From: Cryobacterium sp.
GTDB taxonomy: Bacteria; Actinomycetota; Actinomycetes; Actinomycetales; Microbacteriaceae
Assembly: GCA_019638935.1 (NCBI GenBank)
Contig: JAHBSW010000008.1
Span: 20,850-84,849, forward strand
Direction of reading: 5' to 3'
Length of the DNA: 64,000 nt
Each line of letters begins with the position of its first letter. Position 1 is the stretch's first letter. The position numbers and the translations under genes are program-made. Below are positions 26,048 through 32,912 of the stretch, piece by piece. Below the pieces are notes generated by a model, which was given only the letters and a program-made list of their open reading frames with translations, was not told the DNA's origin and made no database searches.

Positions 26048-26060
26048 CTGTCAGCCCGAC
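26048..26060 (+). repeat. Direct repeat, right copy (att-like)
   Basis: An exact 13-bp copy of the tRNA-Pro 3' end, 274 bp downstream of the original. Confidence 0.6.
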
Positions 26061-26126
26061 CGATGACAATAGACGAATTCGCTTGCTTGTCTTTTCCTAG
26101 CGTCGCGACCCTGCCAAGATTGAGCC

Positions 26127-26678
26127 GTGATCGATTGGCCAAACCTTCTGATCGGAGCCGCACTTGGGGCGTTAGTAACGGGAGGTTTTTGGGCAGGCGA
26201 TCACTTCTTGTTTCGGCGGCGCAAGCGTTCGGAGGCTATGGCCGCATGGTTCCTCGCCGCAAGTGAACTGATCGACCTACTCGATTCGCCCGAAACAGAC
26301 GCGGAGGTTCTCAATCGAGCAGTAAGACGCTACCCCCTAGCCCTGTGGAGAGGCGTACTTGGCCGTAGTTATTTCGAGGAATTTGACGCGGTTAAGTACT
26401 CATTTGACAGTGTGTATTTCTGGGTCGGACGTTTGAGAGGCAAGGACGCCAGCCCGCACACGGGCGAGTTCCTCGAGGCGGACATTGAGCGGCTAAACGC
26501 GAGTATGAGAGCATTCAGGGAAGTCATTGAAGGAATCTATACTCAAATGAATGCCGAAATCTCGAACGCAGAACACCGCGCCGAGCAACTACGTCGACTT
26601 CTGAGACACCCCATCGATGCCCTGAGAAGTAAGAGTCGTGGATTGAACGTCAGTCCACACCCTCGCGTTAAACGATGA
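26127..26678 (+). CDS. Membrane-anchored hypothetical protein (island)
   Basis: This 183-residue protein is not recognised. Residues 5-28 form one hydrophobic helix (LLIGAALGALVTGGFWAGDHF) followed by RRRKR, so the rest is probably cytoplasmic. The remainder is helical and charged, with a likely coiled coil near residues 115-165 (DIERLNASMRAFREVIEGIY). It starts with GTG at 26127. Base and codon use are more AT-rich than in the core block, fitting an imported gene. A role in sensing or in an island-borne system is possible but unsupported. Confidence 0.6.
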   Translation: MIDWPNLLIGAALGALVTGGFWAGDHFLFRRRKRSEAMAAWFLAASELIDLLDSPETDAEVLNRAVRRYPLALWRGVLGRSYFEEFDAVKYSFDSVYFWVGRLRGKDASPHTGEFLEADIERLNASMRAFREVIEGIYTQMNAEISNAEHRAEQLRRLLRHPIDALRSKSRGLNVSPHPRVKR

Positions 26679-26954
26679 CTTCCACGTCGGGTTGCCGACT
26701 CTGGTTACGGTTTATCTCAACCAGGCCGATACCCACCTGTCGGTGATTATCGGCACACCGTGTCGACCAGGACGGGGCGCCGTGGAAGGACATAAGCTCG
26801 TGGTACGGTAAATCCCTTGGCCCGCCTGAGGCGACAAGAATACCCGGGCTCACTCCGCGTGAAAGTCCTTTGCCGAATGAAGATTTTGCCCTAGTTGCGC
26901 CAGGATGAAACCCAGTGACTGTTATTCTCACCTGTATTCACGAGAGTATGGACT
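26679..26954. other. Intergenic, no supported gene
   Basis: The only longer frame (minus strand, 26668-26931) lacks a ribosome site and gives a low-complexity Arg/Gly/Ser product. No hairpin with a T-tract or tRNA-like structure was found here. Confidence 0.5.
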
Positions 26955-27407
26955 ATGCCGATCGAGATCCAAGTCGCACTCATCACACTCGGCGGCGTAC
27001 TCTTTGGCAGCCTGCTGCGCTTTCTCACATCGCTTGGCTCGGAGGTGGTGCGCATTGCTCGGGACGCCGGTGAACAGTTCCGAAGCTCCCGCAAATTACA
27101 CAAGAAATATTCGAACCCTCTTGTCCATGCTTCCCTCGCTCTAATGTTCCGACTCGAAGAACTCGTAGCGGAGAGAGGACGTGACTGTTACCTGCAAACT
27201 AAACTGCCACGTACCAGCTTCGAGACCTACAAGGCAGCGAGCACGCTTTATCGACTCGCTACGTTACTTGCCTGAACCCAGGCCTTGCGCCGAGAACTAC
27301 TCTTCCTCAGCGTCGACCAGCGTCGACCCAGGAATCATCAGCGTGAACTCGAGGACGCGCTCGAAACGCTTTCGAAAGCTCTGGCAGATCGCCAATACAT
27401 GGAGTAG
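26955..27407 (+). pseudogene. Membrane-anchored hypothetical gene with in-frame TGA
   Basis: The first ORF (26955-27275, 106 aa) has an N-terminal membrane helix (VALITLGGVLFGSLLRFL) and a helical body. The TGA at 27273-27275 interrupts it, but the same frame continues for 43 more codons to a TAG at 27405-27407, giving a coherent charged helix (RRELLFLSVDQRRPRNHQ...ELEDALETLSKALADRQ). This suggests a 150-codon gene with one nonsense change; readthrough or a genuine short protein are alternatives. The family is not recognised. It resembles the previous gene only in architecture (single helix plus helical domain). Confidence 0.55.
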
Positions 27408-27460
27408 ATGCGGGTGCTTGCGATGGCGAGACAGCTCGGGTCACACTTTCTCATGCTCAA

Positions 27461-27820
27461 GTGAAGCCTGCTGGCGCGAATGTCGACGTGCCCATCGGTC
27501 GGTCCCTCCATAGCCACGGAAAAACCAGGATTGAGCAACTGACTAAGTCACAACAACGCCAGCTGGTGAATGATGTAATTTTTGAAATCATGTCGACAAG
27601 CACATCCGGCCCATCAATGTCGATGCCGTCGAGGGTCCGTTGGATGGAGATCGTTCAATTGCTTGATACCCGAGAGGCATGGATCTATCGAGACTGGCAA
27701 GCCGCGATCGGTGATCTTCTTCTGGTGAGCGCATCAGAAGGTTCTCGTACCTATGACGCCATCGGGTATCGGGAGTTCGAGGAACTCTACATAAATGGCA
27801 ACGAGGAACCGAAGAAGTAG
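27461..27820 (+). CDS. Hypothetical island protein, 119 aa
   Basis: Family not recognised. The N-terminal part is polar (start GTG at 27461; the real start may be later, since MSTSTSGPS is also plausible). The C-terminal part has the pattern of a small globular domain (RVRWMEIVQLLDTREAWIYRDWQ, GYREFEELYI). The TAG stop at 27818-27820 is immediately followed by ATG of the next ORF in the same frame, so the two may be one gene split by a stop codon or a coupled pair. Confidence 0.5.
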   Translation: MKPAGANVDVPIGRSLHSHGKTRIEQLTKSQQRQLVNDVIFEIMSTSTSGPSMSMPSRVRWMEIVQLLDTREAWIYRDWQAAIGDLLLVSASEGSRTYDAIGYREFEELYINGNEEPKK

Positions 27821-28021
27821 ATGCGTCGGCTCAGCGCGCTGGTTGAGGATGTCGATATGAGCTGCCCCACGTACCAAGACGCCCGGCCCGACGTTCTGCG
27901 TGCGGTCTATCGGGCTTGCGGCGAGATCGTCATCGCTGTCAATCAGCTTCAAGGACGCCGATCGCCAATCAGTGCGGAGCAACTCCAGGCATCACGTTTG
28001 GCTGCTGGCTTCGTTGCATAG
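27821..28021 (+). CDS. Hypothetical island protein, 66 aa, in frame with the preceding ORF
   Basis: It starts at the base after the previous TAG, in the same frame. The sequence MRRLSALVEDVDMSCPTY...VLRAVYRACGEIVIAVNQLQG is helical and could be the C-terminal domain of the upstream protein. GAGGAA upstream could serve as a ribosome site. No family is recognised. Confidence 0.45.
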   Translation: MRRLSALVEDVDMSCPTYQDARPDVLRAVYRACGEIVIAVNQLQGRRSPISAEQLQASRLAAGFVA

Positions 28022-28069
28022 TCGCGCCGATCGTGATGAGGTGCTCCCGCGAAATCGCACTACAGACCG

Positions 28070-28300
28070 TTGAGTAATGCCTTTGGCAAAGCCAAAGCAG
28101 CTCGCCCAGCGAGCAGCGTTTGCCGTTGCGTCCGAGAGCTTCGCCTTAAGAAGAGGCTGAGCCAGGAGGAACTAGCGCATCGCCCAGATCTTGACCGCTC
28201 CTACGTGGACCAAGTAGAGCGCGGCGAGCGGAATATCAGCCTCTATAGCATCCGTCGCCTTGTTAAGGCCTTTCATGTTGAGGCTTCCCGCTTAGTCTGA
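28070..28300 (+). CDS. XRE-family helix-turn-helix regulator
   Basis: This 76-residue protein contains one Cro/CI-type HTH (RELRLKKRLSQEELAHRPDLDRSYVDQVERGERNISLYSIRRLVKAF). The LDRSYVxQVERGERNIS pattern is typical of small stand-alone XRE regulators, including restriction-modification controller proteins and plasmid or island regulators. Start TTG at 28070 is uncertain; GTG codons within the N-terminus are possible. It probably controls neighbouring island genes. Confidence 0.75.
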   Translation: MSNAFGKAKAARPASSVCRCVRELRLKKRLSQEELAHRPDLDRSYVDQVERGERNISLYSIRRLVKAFHVEASRLV

Positions 28301-28319
28301 GCGCAACGGTACGATCTGA

Positions 28320-29402
28320 ATGATGAGTGAAGAACAGCGTGTGCGATTCGGCCAGACTACAGGCGGGATCATTTTGATCCAAGGGGTCGTGACCGCGGCG
28401 GTAAGCGCCGTCGTGACTTGGGCGATTAACAACGCCGCCGGGTTGCCGTGGCTCGCGATAGCCGCTTTGTTCTTGAGCATTGGGCTCGTTGTGTTTCTGG
28501 TCATGTCACTCTTTCAAGGGCGACTCCGCCAAGTCATGTGGGGCTGGATCCCACGGACGCTCGCGTGGGTCTTCTCCTTGCGTATCATTTCGCATACGGG
28601 CCGACACGCCCTCGAACAAAGCGGATACGACCGCCGCAGCGCAGAAGTTGCCGTTGAGCGCGCTACTACCCGGGAGCCCAAATGGCACTTCGATGCTCGG
28701 GACAACCTCGGCGAAGAATTCTTCTATTGGCTCGAGAATCGTGGGGCGATGGTGACAGATGTCTCCATCACATGTGACCCAGAAATGTTTCTTCTCGACG
28801 GTGACACGTCGTGGCCAGGAGTATTCGGAGACGAGCGAGCCAACGCTTATGAGGGAAAGCGGTTCAAGGGCGTGCCCACAGAGCGGGGCGAGGCCGAGGG
28901 CGTCATCTTCCACGTGACGTGGCATGACAACAATGGTGACCCTTTCGAACGAGACGTAGTCATGCCCCCGGCTGAATTCCGAGCGGGAAAAGCTGAGGCA
29001 CTCAACGAAGCATTTGCCAGAGGTCGAGCAGAGGGTCGAGCAGACGCACTTGCAGAGAATGAAGCCAAGCCGCCGTCCATTCCACTCCCTCGGCCCAGGT
29101 GGCACCTGGACACCCACGGCCCAAGCAAGGGAAAGTTCGCGAAACTTGGCGCGATCGAGTTTCACCTAGCTAATGGAGTTCCTACCAGCGTCGCGTATCG
29201 GGTCCGCGTCGACGGCGAATCAGGATGCCGTGTCGTGGGTAACGGAACTTGGGCTGATCTTTCAGGGGAAAGCAAAGCGCTGTTCGAAGCCTTGGTAGAC
29301 GACGACGCATATTTATTCGGGCTAGCTGTCCGCGTCGCATGGCTAGACGAGAACGGCCGCGAGCACTCCGAGAAACTGTTCCGCGAAGTCAAGAGACGCT
29401 GA
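28320..29402 (+). CDS. Hypothetical protein with two N-terminal membrane helices, 360 aa
   Basis: Not recognised. Helices at about residues 14-40 (IILIQGVVTAAVSAVVTWAI) and 45-68 (LAIAALFLSIGLVVFLVMSL) are followed by a soluble region. A charged Ala/Glu/Arg-rich linker near 230-260 (RAGKAEALNEAFARGRAEG) separates it from a beta-rich C-terminal domain of about 95 residues (IEFHLANGVPTSVAYRVRVDG...GLAVRVAWLDENG). It starts at ATG 28320 or 28323, about 20 nt after the XRE gene, so the two may be co-transcribed. Confidence 0.65.
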   Translation: MMSEEQRVRFGQTTGGIILIQGVVTAAVSAVVTWAINNAAGLPWLAIAALFLSIGLVVFLVMSLFQGRLRQVMWGWIPRTLAWVFSLRIISHTGRHALEQSGYDRRSAEVAVERATTREPKWHFDARDNLGEEFFYWLENRGAMVTDVSITCDPEMFLLDGDTSWPGVFGDERANAYEGKRFKGVPTERGEAEGVIFHVTWHDNNGDPFERDVVMPPAEFRAGKAEALNEAFARGRAEGRADALAENEAKPPSIPLPRPRWHLDTHGPSKGKFAKLGAIEFHLANGVPTSVAYRVRVDGESGCRVVGNGTWADLSGESKALFEALVDDDAYLFGLAVRVAWLDENGREHSEKLFREVKRR

Positions 29403-29419
29403 CACCCAACCGCGATCAA

Positions 29420-30223
29420 TTACTCCGGTTCGTCGTTGCTCGCGACTAAACCAGGCTTCATCGCTCGAAGCACGGTCTCTAAGTACTCCCAGTTGGCCTC
29501 AGAAATAGGAAAAGCTCCATGCAGAACAATGACCCCTCCACCCGGAATCGGGATGTTTACTGACGTCATTTTCCGTCGAGTAGAGCGATCACTTTCTGCT
29601 CTGGCGTAACTCTCGGCAAGGGAACGGGGTATTTCAAACCCGGACCGCGCAGCTGAGTCAAAGACTTCTTGGGGGTCGGGCAGGTCGTCGTCGAAGTATT
29701 CACCCACGACTGGGTCTTCGGCTTCCTCTCCACCAAGCTGAGCAAACTTGATCGTCTCCCGATACTCCTTGATGAACTCGACAGCGCCGACGTCTGTGAA
29801 GTCGAGTTCTTCCTTCAACTCCCACGCCCACGCGCTGTCGGACGGCATATCGGCCCCGTACTTCTTCCACATTTCGTTGTGCATGCGGGGCAGCAGCGCG
29901 GCTTTCTGGATCAAGGCCAGTCTCTCTCCCGCGTCAGGATGCTCAAGAATGCGACGAGTAGCATCGGTGACCTGAACTTTGCGGGCGCGACCTGACCCAG
30001 AGTCAACGATCAATCCGTACTTTTTTAGTGCCGATACGACGCTATTGGATCGTCCGCTCTGACTCGTGTACCCCCAATGCCTAATTGCAACCTGCATCGG
30101 CACCGCGTTCTGGCGTTCGGCGCGATACAACTCTTCCGCTCGTTGCAGAGCAACTCCAAGGTCGAGAGCCGGGTAGGACGGGCTCCGTTTCGGGCGTCCA
30201 GTCACTTGCACATGTTCACTCAT
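29420..30223 (-). CDS. Hypothetical protein with probable winged-helix domain
   Basis: This 267-residue protein has an N-terminal region (ALDLGVALQRAEELYRAERQ...GYTSQSGRSNSVVSALKKYGLI) that fits a winged helix with a DNA-binding helix and wing (SGRARKVQVTDATRRIL). The C-terminal part has two helices and a beta region (MTSVNIPIPGGGVIVLHGAFPIS). The start ATG at 30223 is chosen because GGGAGG lies 6 nt upstream; an earlier in-frame ATG at 30241 would place the start in the -10. It is transcribed away from the tRNA-like RNA. A regulatory role is inferred, not shown. Confidence 0.65.
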   Translation of the reverse strand: MSEHVQVTGRPKRSPSYPALDLGVALQRAEELYRAERQNAVPMQVAIRHWGYTSQSGRSNSVVSALKKYGLIVDSGSGRARKVQVTDATRRILEHPDAGERLALIQKAALLPRMHNEMWKKYGADMPSDSAWAWELKEELDFTDVGAVEFIKEYRETIKFAQLGGEEAEDPVVGEYFDDDLPDPQEVFDSAARSGFEIPRSLAESYARAESDRSTRRKMTSVNIPIPGGGVIVLHGAFPISEANWEYLETVLRAMKPGLVASNDEPE

Positions 30224-30240
30224 CTTTTCCTCCCGAACCA

Positions 30241-30246
30241 AGTATA
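30241..30246 (-). promoter_or_regulatory. -10 element for the winged-helix gene
   Basis: TATACT on the minus strand, followed by a short leader with GGGAGG before the ATG at 30223. No clear -35 was seen. Confidence 0.55.
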
Positions 30247-30299
30247 GAGCAAAGCGATCCGAAAAGACAGAGTTAGAGTCCCCTTTTGACTCAAGAGCG

Positions 30300-30308
30300 T
30301 GCTACACT
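30300..30308 (+). promoter_or_regulatory. Extended -10 promoter toward the tRNA-like RNA
   Basis: TGCTACACT (TGn plus TACACT) is an extended -10. TTGACT at 30286-30291 is too close (11-nt spacer) to be its -35. A transcript would start near 30315 and contain the hairpin and the tRNA-like element. Confidence 0.45.
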
Positions 30309-30320
30309 GGGAGGATAAAC

Positions 30321-30352
30321 AGAAACGCCTCGGCGACAACCGAGGCGTTTCT
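30321..30352 (+). other. Perfect 13-bp hairpin before the tRNA-like element
   Basis: AGAAACGCCTCGG (30321-30333) pairs with CCGAGGCGTTTCT (30340-30352) around a CGACAA loop. No T-run follows, so it is not a classic terminator. It could be a leader structure of the downstream RNA. Confidence 0.7.
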
Positions 30353-30361
30353 CAAAGAACT

Positions 30362-30432
30362 GGGGTACGCAGGTTCGCCGGGAGATCCTGAAAAAATTAC
30401 CGCGACGGGTTCAAGTCCCGTGTACTCCACCA
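30362..30432 (+). ncRNA. tRNA-like RNA without anticodon arm (tmRNA tRNA-domain-like)
   Basis: Acceptor strands GGGGTAC (30362-30368) and GTACTCC (30422-30428) pair over 7 bp with a G.U at the third pair. A discriminator A and encoded CCA follow (30429-30432). The T-arm is ACGGG-TTCAAGT-CCCGT (30405-30421) with a consensus loop. Only 36 nt separate acceptor and T-arm, too few for normal D and anticodon arms. The segment GGTTCGCCGGG resembles the D-loop of tmRNA (GG-TTCGAC-GGG type). G3.U70 plus A73 are known identity elements for alanyl-tRNA synthetase, so alanylation is conceivable (inference). Alternatives are a deleted tRNA-Ala or tmRNA remnant, or part of an attachment site. Confidence 0.6.
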
Positions 30433-30469
30433 ACAACGATACCAGGATTCCGCTTCTGCTGGGATACTT

Positions 30470-31104
30470 ACGCTATCAGCGTGCGCGTCTGTACCGCGCA
30501 CAGTGTTCGCATGTCGTCGCGCACTATTGCCAGAAGGCGGCACGAGGTCGTCAATCAATGCGTCTGCGATCTGCCGGTAGGTAAGGCGTCTGCGGTCTGC
30601 CGGTAGGTAAGCCCTCGCGATCGATCCGCGACAATTCTCTGAGCCACTGCTGAGGACACGAGCACGGGACTACCGAGACGCACGCCCTATCTTGCGCGCC
30701 TCCGCAAGCCCTCGCGAGTTCGCAGACCGATCATCTTGGCGCTCCCACCGAGAGACTGCGGCCATGATGTTGGCGACGAGCTCACCAGTTGGAGTGGCCG
30801 TGTCGATGCCGAGGCCAATCGCCAAGACTCCCTACCCCTGCTTACTGGCCGTCTTCGATAGCCTCGCGAAGTCGGCAAGGGAACGAGACACCCGGTCGAG
30901 CTTCGAGACGACCAGCGCGTCGGCCCGTCCTCGACTGAGCATGTCGAGGGCACGGGTGATCCCGGGCTGGTTGATGTCCTTGCCTGAGCGTCGTCCGGCG
31001 CCCTCGAGGCACTCGACGTGCCGCCCTCTGCGCCCTGCTTCCGCCTGTATGGTGGACCGCTGGGGCTCTATGCCGTACTCCTGCCCGACAGTCGAAGCGC
31101 GCAA
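30470..31104 (-). pseudogene. Decayed serine recombinase (resolvase/invertase type)
   Basis: Three frames on the minus strand reconstruct one protein. The N-terminal catalytic part has RASTVGQEYGIEPQRSTIQ and ADALVVSKLDRVSRSLADFA. After a frameshift near 30840 comes GVLAIGLGIDTATPTGE and LVANIMAAVSRWERQ. After another near 30675 comes a C-terminal helix-turn-helix region (RLGSPVLVSS...VAQRIVADRSRGLTYRQ). The usual GYVR start is lost behind a stop, and the HTH contains a 26-bp tandem duplication. It probably once moved or rearranged the island. Confidence 0.8.
30560..30611 (-). repeat. 26-bp tandem duplication in the recombinase remnant
   Basis: Two adjacent 26-bp units (30560-30585 and 30586-30611) differ at one base. 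Together they encode TYRQTADAL-TYRQIADAL on the minus strand; 26 bp is not a multiple of three, so one unit frameshifts. Confidence 0.85.
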
Positions 31105-31412
31105 AGACCCTCACAACGCGGCAGGGGTTCGGTTGCCAGCGACCCACCGGGCGACGGCAGTGAGTGTCGCCGAGGGCCGCGGTGTCGCTCAGAGCCTCCT
31201 AGTAGCACTGCTGCCACTTCGTGAGCCGAGCGGCCTTGGTGGGCTCACGCTTCGACGATTAAACAGTCCACGTGCCCGCTGGCAGCTCTGAGGCTGGAGA
31301 CGCGGAACATGCGGCTCAAACCGTTCGTGCGTGGTTGCAGGAGCCGCGATGAAAGTTGCCCAAGAGAGTCCGTGAGCCAGAGATCGAAGGCTAGTACTTC
31401 TACGCTGGATGA
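31105..31412. other. Intergenic between recombinase remnant and VOC gene
   Basis: No supported gene. The segment probably contains the lost N-terminus of the recombinase and the island edge, and ends in the TACGCT hexamer used by the next gene. Confidence 0.45.
31401..31406 (+). promoter_or_regulatory. -10 element, leaderless type, for the VOC-DUF4260 gene
   Basis: TACGCT ends 6 nt before the ATG at 31413. The same hexamer and spacing precede the gene at 32913. Confidence 0.45.
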
Positions 31413-32282
31413 ATGACACAGAGAGCAACGCCCAGCACAGGAGTGCGCCAGCTCAGGGTCGTCGTCAAAGCCGACGACTTCGAGAACGCCCTCACCTTCT
31501 ACCGCGACGTTCTCGGCATGCCCGAAGAGGCGTCCTTCGAAGGCGACGGGGATGCTCGCATCGCAATCTTGGCCGCTGGGCGGGCGACACTCGAACTGTC
31601 CAATCCAGCACAGGTTGAACTCATCGACCGGGTCGAGGCGGAAGGAAAGCCGAGCGAACGCATCCGCATCTCCCTCGAAGTCGACGACACCGCCGCCACC
31701 ACAGACAAGCTCGCCGCCGCCGGCGCGGAACTCATCGCCGCGCCCCGCGAAACCCCGTGGCGATCGCTTAACTCGCGCCTGCACGCACCGGCCGACCTGC
31801 AGGTCACGCTCTTCCAAGAACTCGACCACCCCACTGAACCGCGACACGACCACACCAGCCCAGCGGCGCCACAAGGCCTATTCAACCCCCGCGCCACCCA
31901 ACAGCTCGAAGGCGCCCTCATCGGCGCGCTCGCCATCGTAGGCACCATCGTCATCGCGCCGCAGCTGTGGTGGTTCCCGCTCGCCGTGTTCCTCGCCTTC
32001 GACCTCTCCGCCCTCGGCTACCTGCACAGCACCCGCATCGGCGCCGCCTGCTACAACGCCATCCACACCTACGCGTGGCCCGCCGCCCTCGGTGCCGCCG
32101 CACTCCTCAGCAACCCCACCGCGCCCGACCTCGCACAGTGGTTGGCATTGATCGCCCTCGCCTGGGCCTTCCACGTCGGCATCGACCGGATGCTCGGGTA
32201 CGGCCTCAAACACCGCGACCACTTCACTCACACTCACCTCGGGCCTATCGGCAGAAGCCGCCGCCCTATCCTGAAACCATGA
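31413..32282 (+). CDS. VOC (glyoxalase-fold) domain fused to DUF4260 membrane domain
   Basis: This 289-residue protein has two parts. Residues 12-130 are a VOC/glyoxalase-like domain (RVVVKADDFENALTFYRDVLGMPEE, ending DLQVTLFQEL). Residues 155-285 match DUF4260: three or four hydrophobic helices and the final signature GYGLKHRDHFTHTHLGPIGR. VOC proteins bind metals or small toxic ligands; DUF4260 has no known role. The fusion is unusual. It overlaps the next gene by 4 nt (ATGA). Confidence 0.8.
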   Translation: MTQRATPSTGVRQLRVVVKADDFENALTFYRDVLGMPEEASFEGDGDARIAILAAGRATLELSNPAQVELIDRVEAEGKPSERIRISLEVDDTAATTDKLAAAGAELIAAPRETPWRSLNSRLHAPADLQVTLFQELDHPTEPRHDHTSPAAPQGLFNPRATQQLEGALIGALAIVGTIVIAPQLWWFPLAVFLAFDLSALGYLHSTRIGAACYNAIHTYAWPAALGAAALLSNPTAPDLAQWLALIALAWAFHVGIDRMLGYGLKHRDHFTHTHLGPIGRSRRPILKP

Positions 32283-32830
32283 CCGCTCACGTCGCCCTGC
32301 TCCGCGGCATCAACGTCGGCGGCAAGAACCTCATTCGCATGCCCGACCTGGCCGACGCCATCAGCCGCGCCGGGTGCACCAACGTGAGCACCTACATCCA
32401 GAGCGGCAACGTGCTGCTCACCACGGAAACACTCAGCGGAACCCAGCTCGAAGAACACCTCGAACGTGCCCTCGACGAACGGTTCAACCTGCCCATACGC
32501 GTCGTCACCCGCACCCGTGATGAGCTCGCCCGCATCGTCACCTCCGCCCCGGCCGACCACGGCTCGCCGCTGCTTCGCTCCGACGTCATCTACCTCAAAC
32601 ATCCCCTCACCGTGGAGGATGCTCTTGCTAGGTTCCCCGAGCCCCGCGAAGGCGTCGACACCGTCACGCCCGGGCCTGGCGTCATCTACTTCTCCCGCCT
32701 CGACGCGCAGGCCAGCAAGACCCGACTCACCCGAATCATCGGAACGCCCGACTACCAGTACATGACCATTCGCAACTGGCGCACCACCACCAAGCTCCTC
32801 GAACTCATGAACGCGGGGTCGTCCGGCTAG
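32279..32830 (+). CDS. DUF1697 family protein
   Basis: This 183-residue protein opens with the DUF1697 signature [23 protein letters not shown] and continues with YIQSGNVLL and a C-terminal [13 protein letters not shown]. The family is widespread in actinobacteria with no assigned role. The ATG overlaps the stop of the VOC-DUF4260 gene, so the two are translated from one message. Confidence 0.88.
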   Translation: MTAHVALLRGINVGGKNLIRMPDLADAISRAGCTNVSTYIQSGNVLLTTETLSGTQLEEHLERALDERFNLPIRVVTRTRDELARIVTSAPADHGSPLLRSDVIYLKHPLTVEDALARFPEPREGVDTVTPGPGVIYFSRLDAQASKTRLTRIIGTPDYQYMTIRNWRTTTKLLELMNAGSSG

Positions 32831-32900
32831 CGGTCGACCCGATCGGCACGCTCGACGCGAAGCGAACGGAGAAGGGTTCACCCGGGCCTTCGCGCAACCC

Positions 32901-32906
32901 TACGCT
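32901..32906 (+). promoter_or_regulatory. -10 element, leaderless type, for the amine oxidase gene
   Basis: TACGCT ends 6 nt before the ATG at 32913. Confidence 0.45.
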
Positions 32907-32912
32907 GGTCCA

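Noticed and set aside
26668-26931. Minus-strand ORF in the island gap
   Set aside because: No ribosome site, no recognisable domain and composition unlike neighbouring genes.
30321-30352. Hairpin as a transcription terminator
   Set aside because: No T-run follows and the tRNA-like element begins 9 nt later; treated as a leader structure.
30362-30432. Ordinary tRNA gene
   Set aside because: Too short between acceptor and T-arm to hold D and anticodon arms; no anticodon loop can be drawn.
25786-31400. Complete prophage or integrative conjugative element
   Set aside because: No intact integrase, structural, replication or conjugation gene was found.
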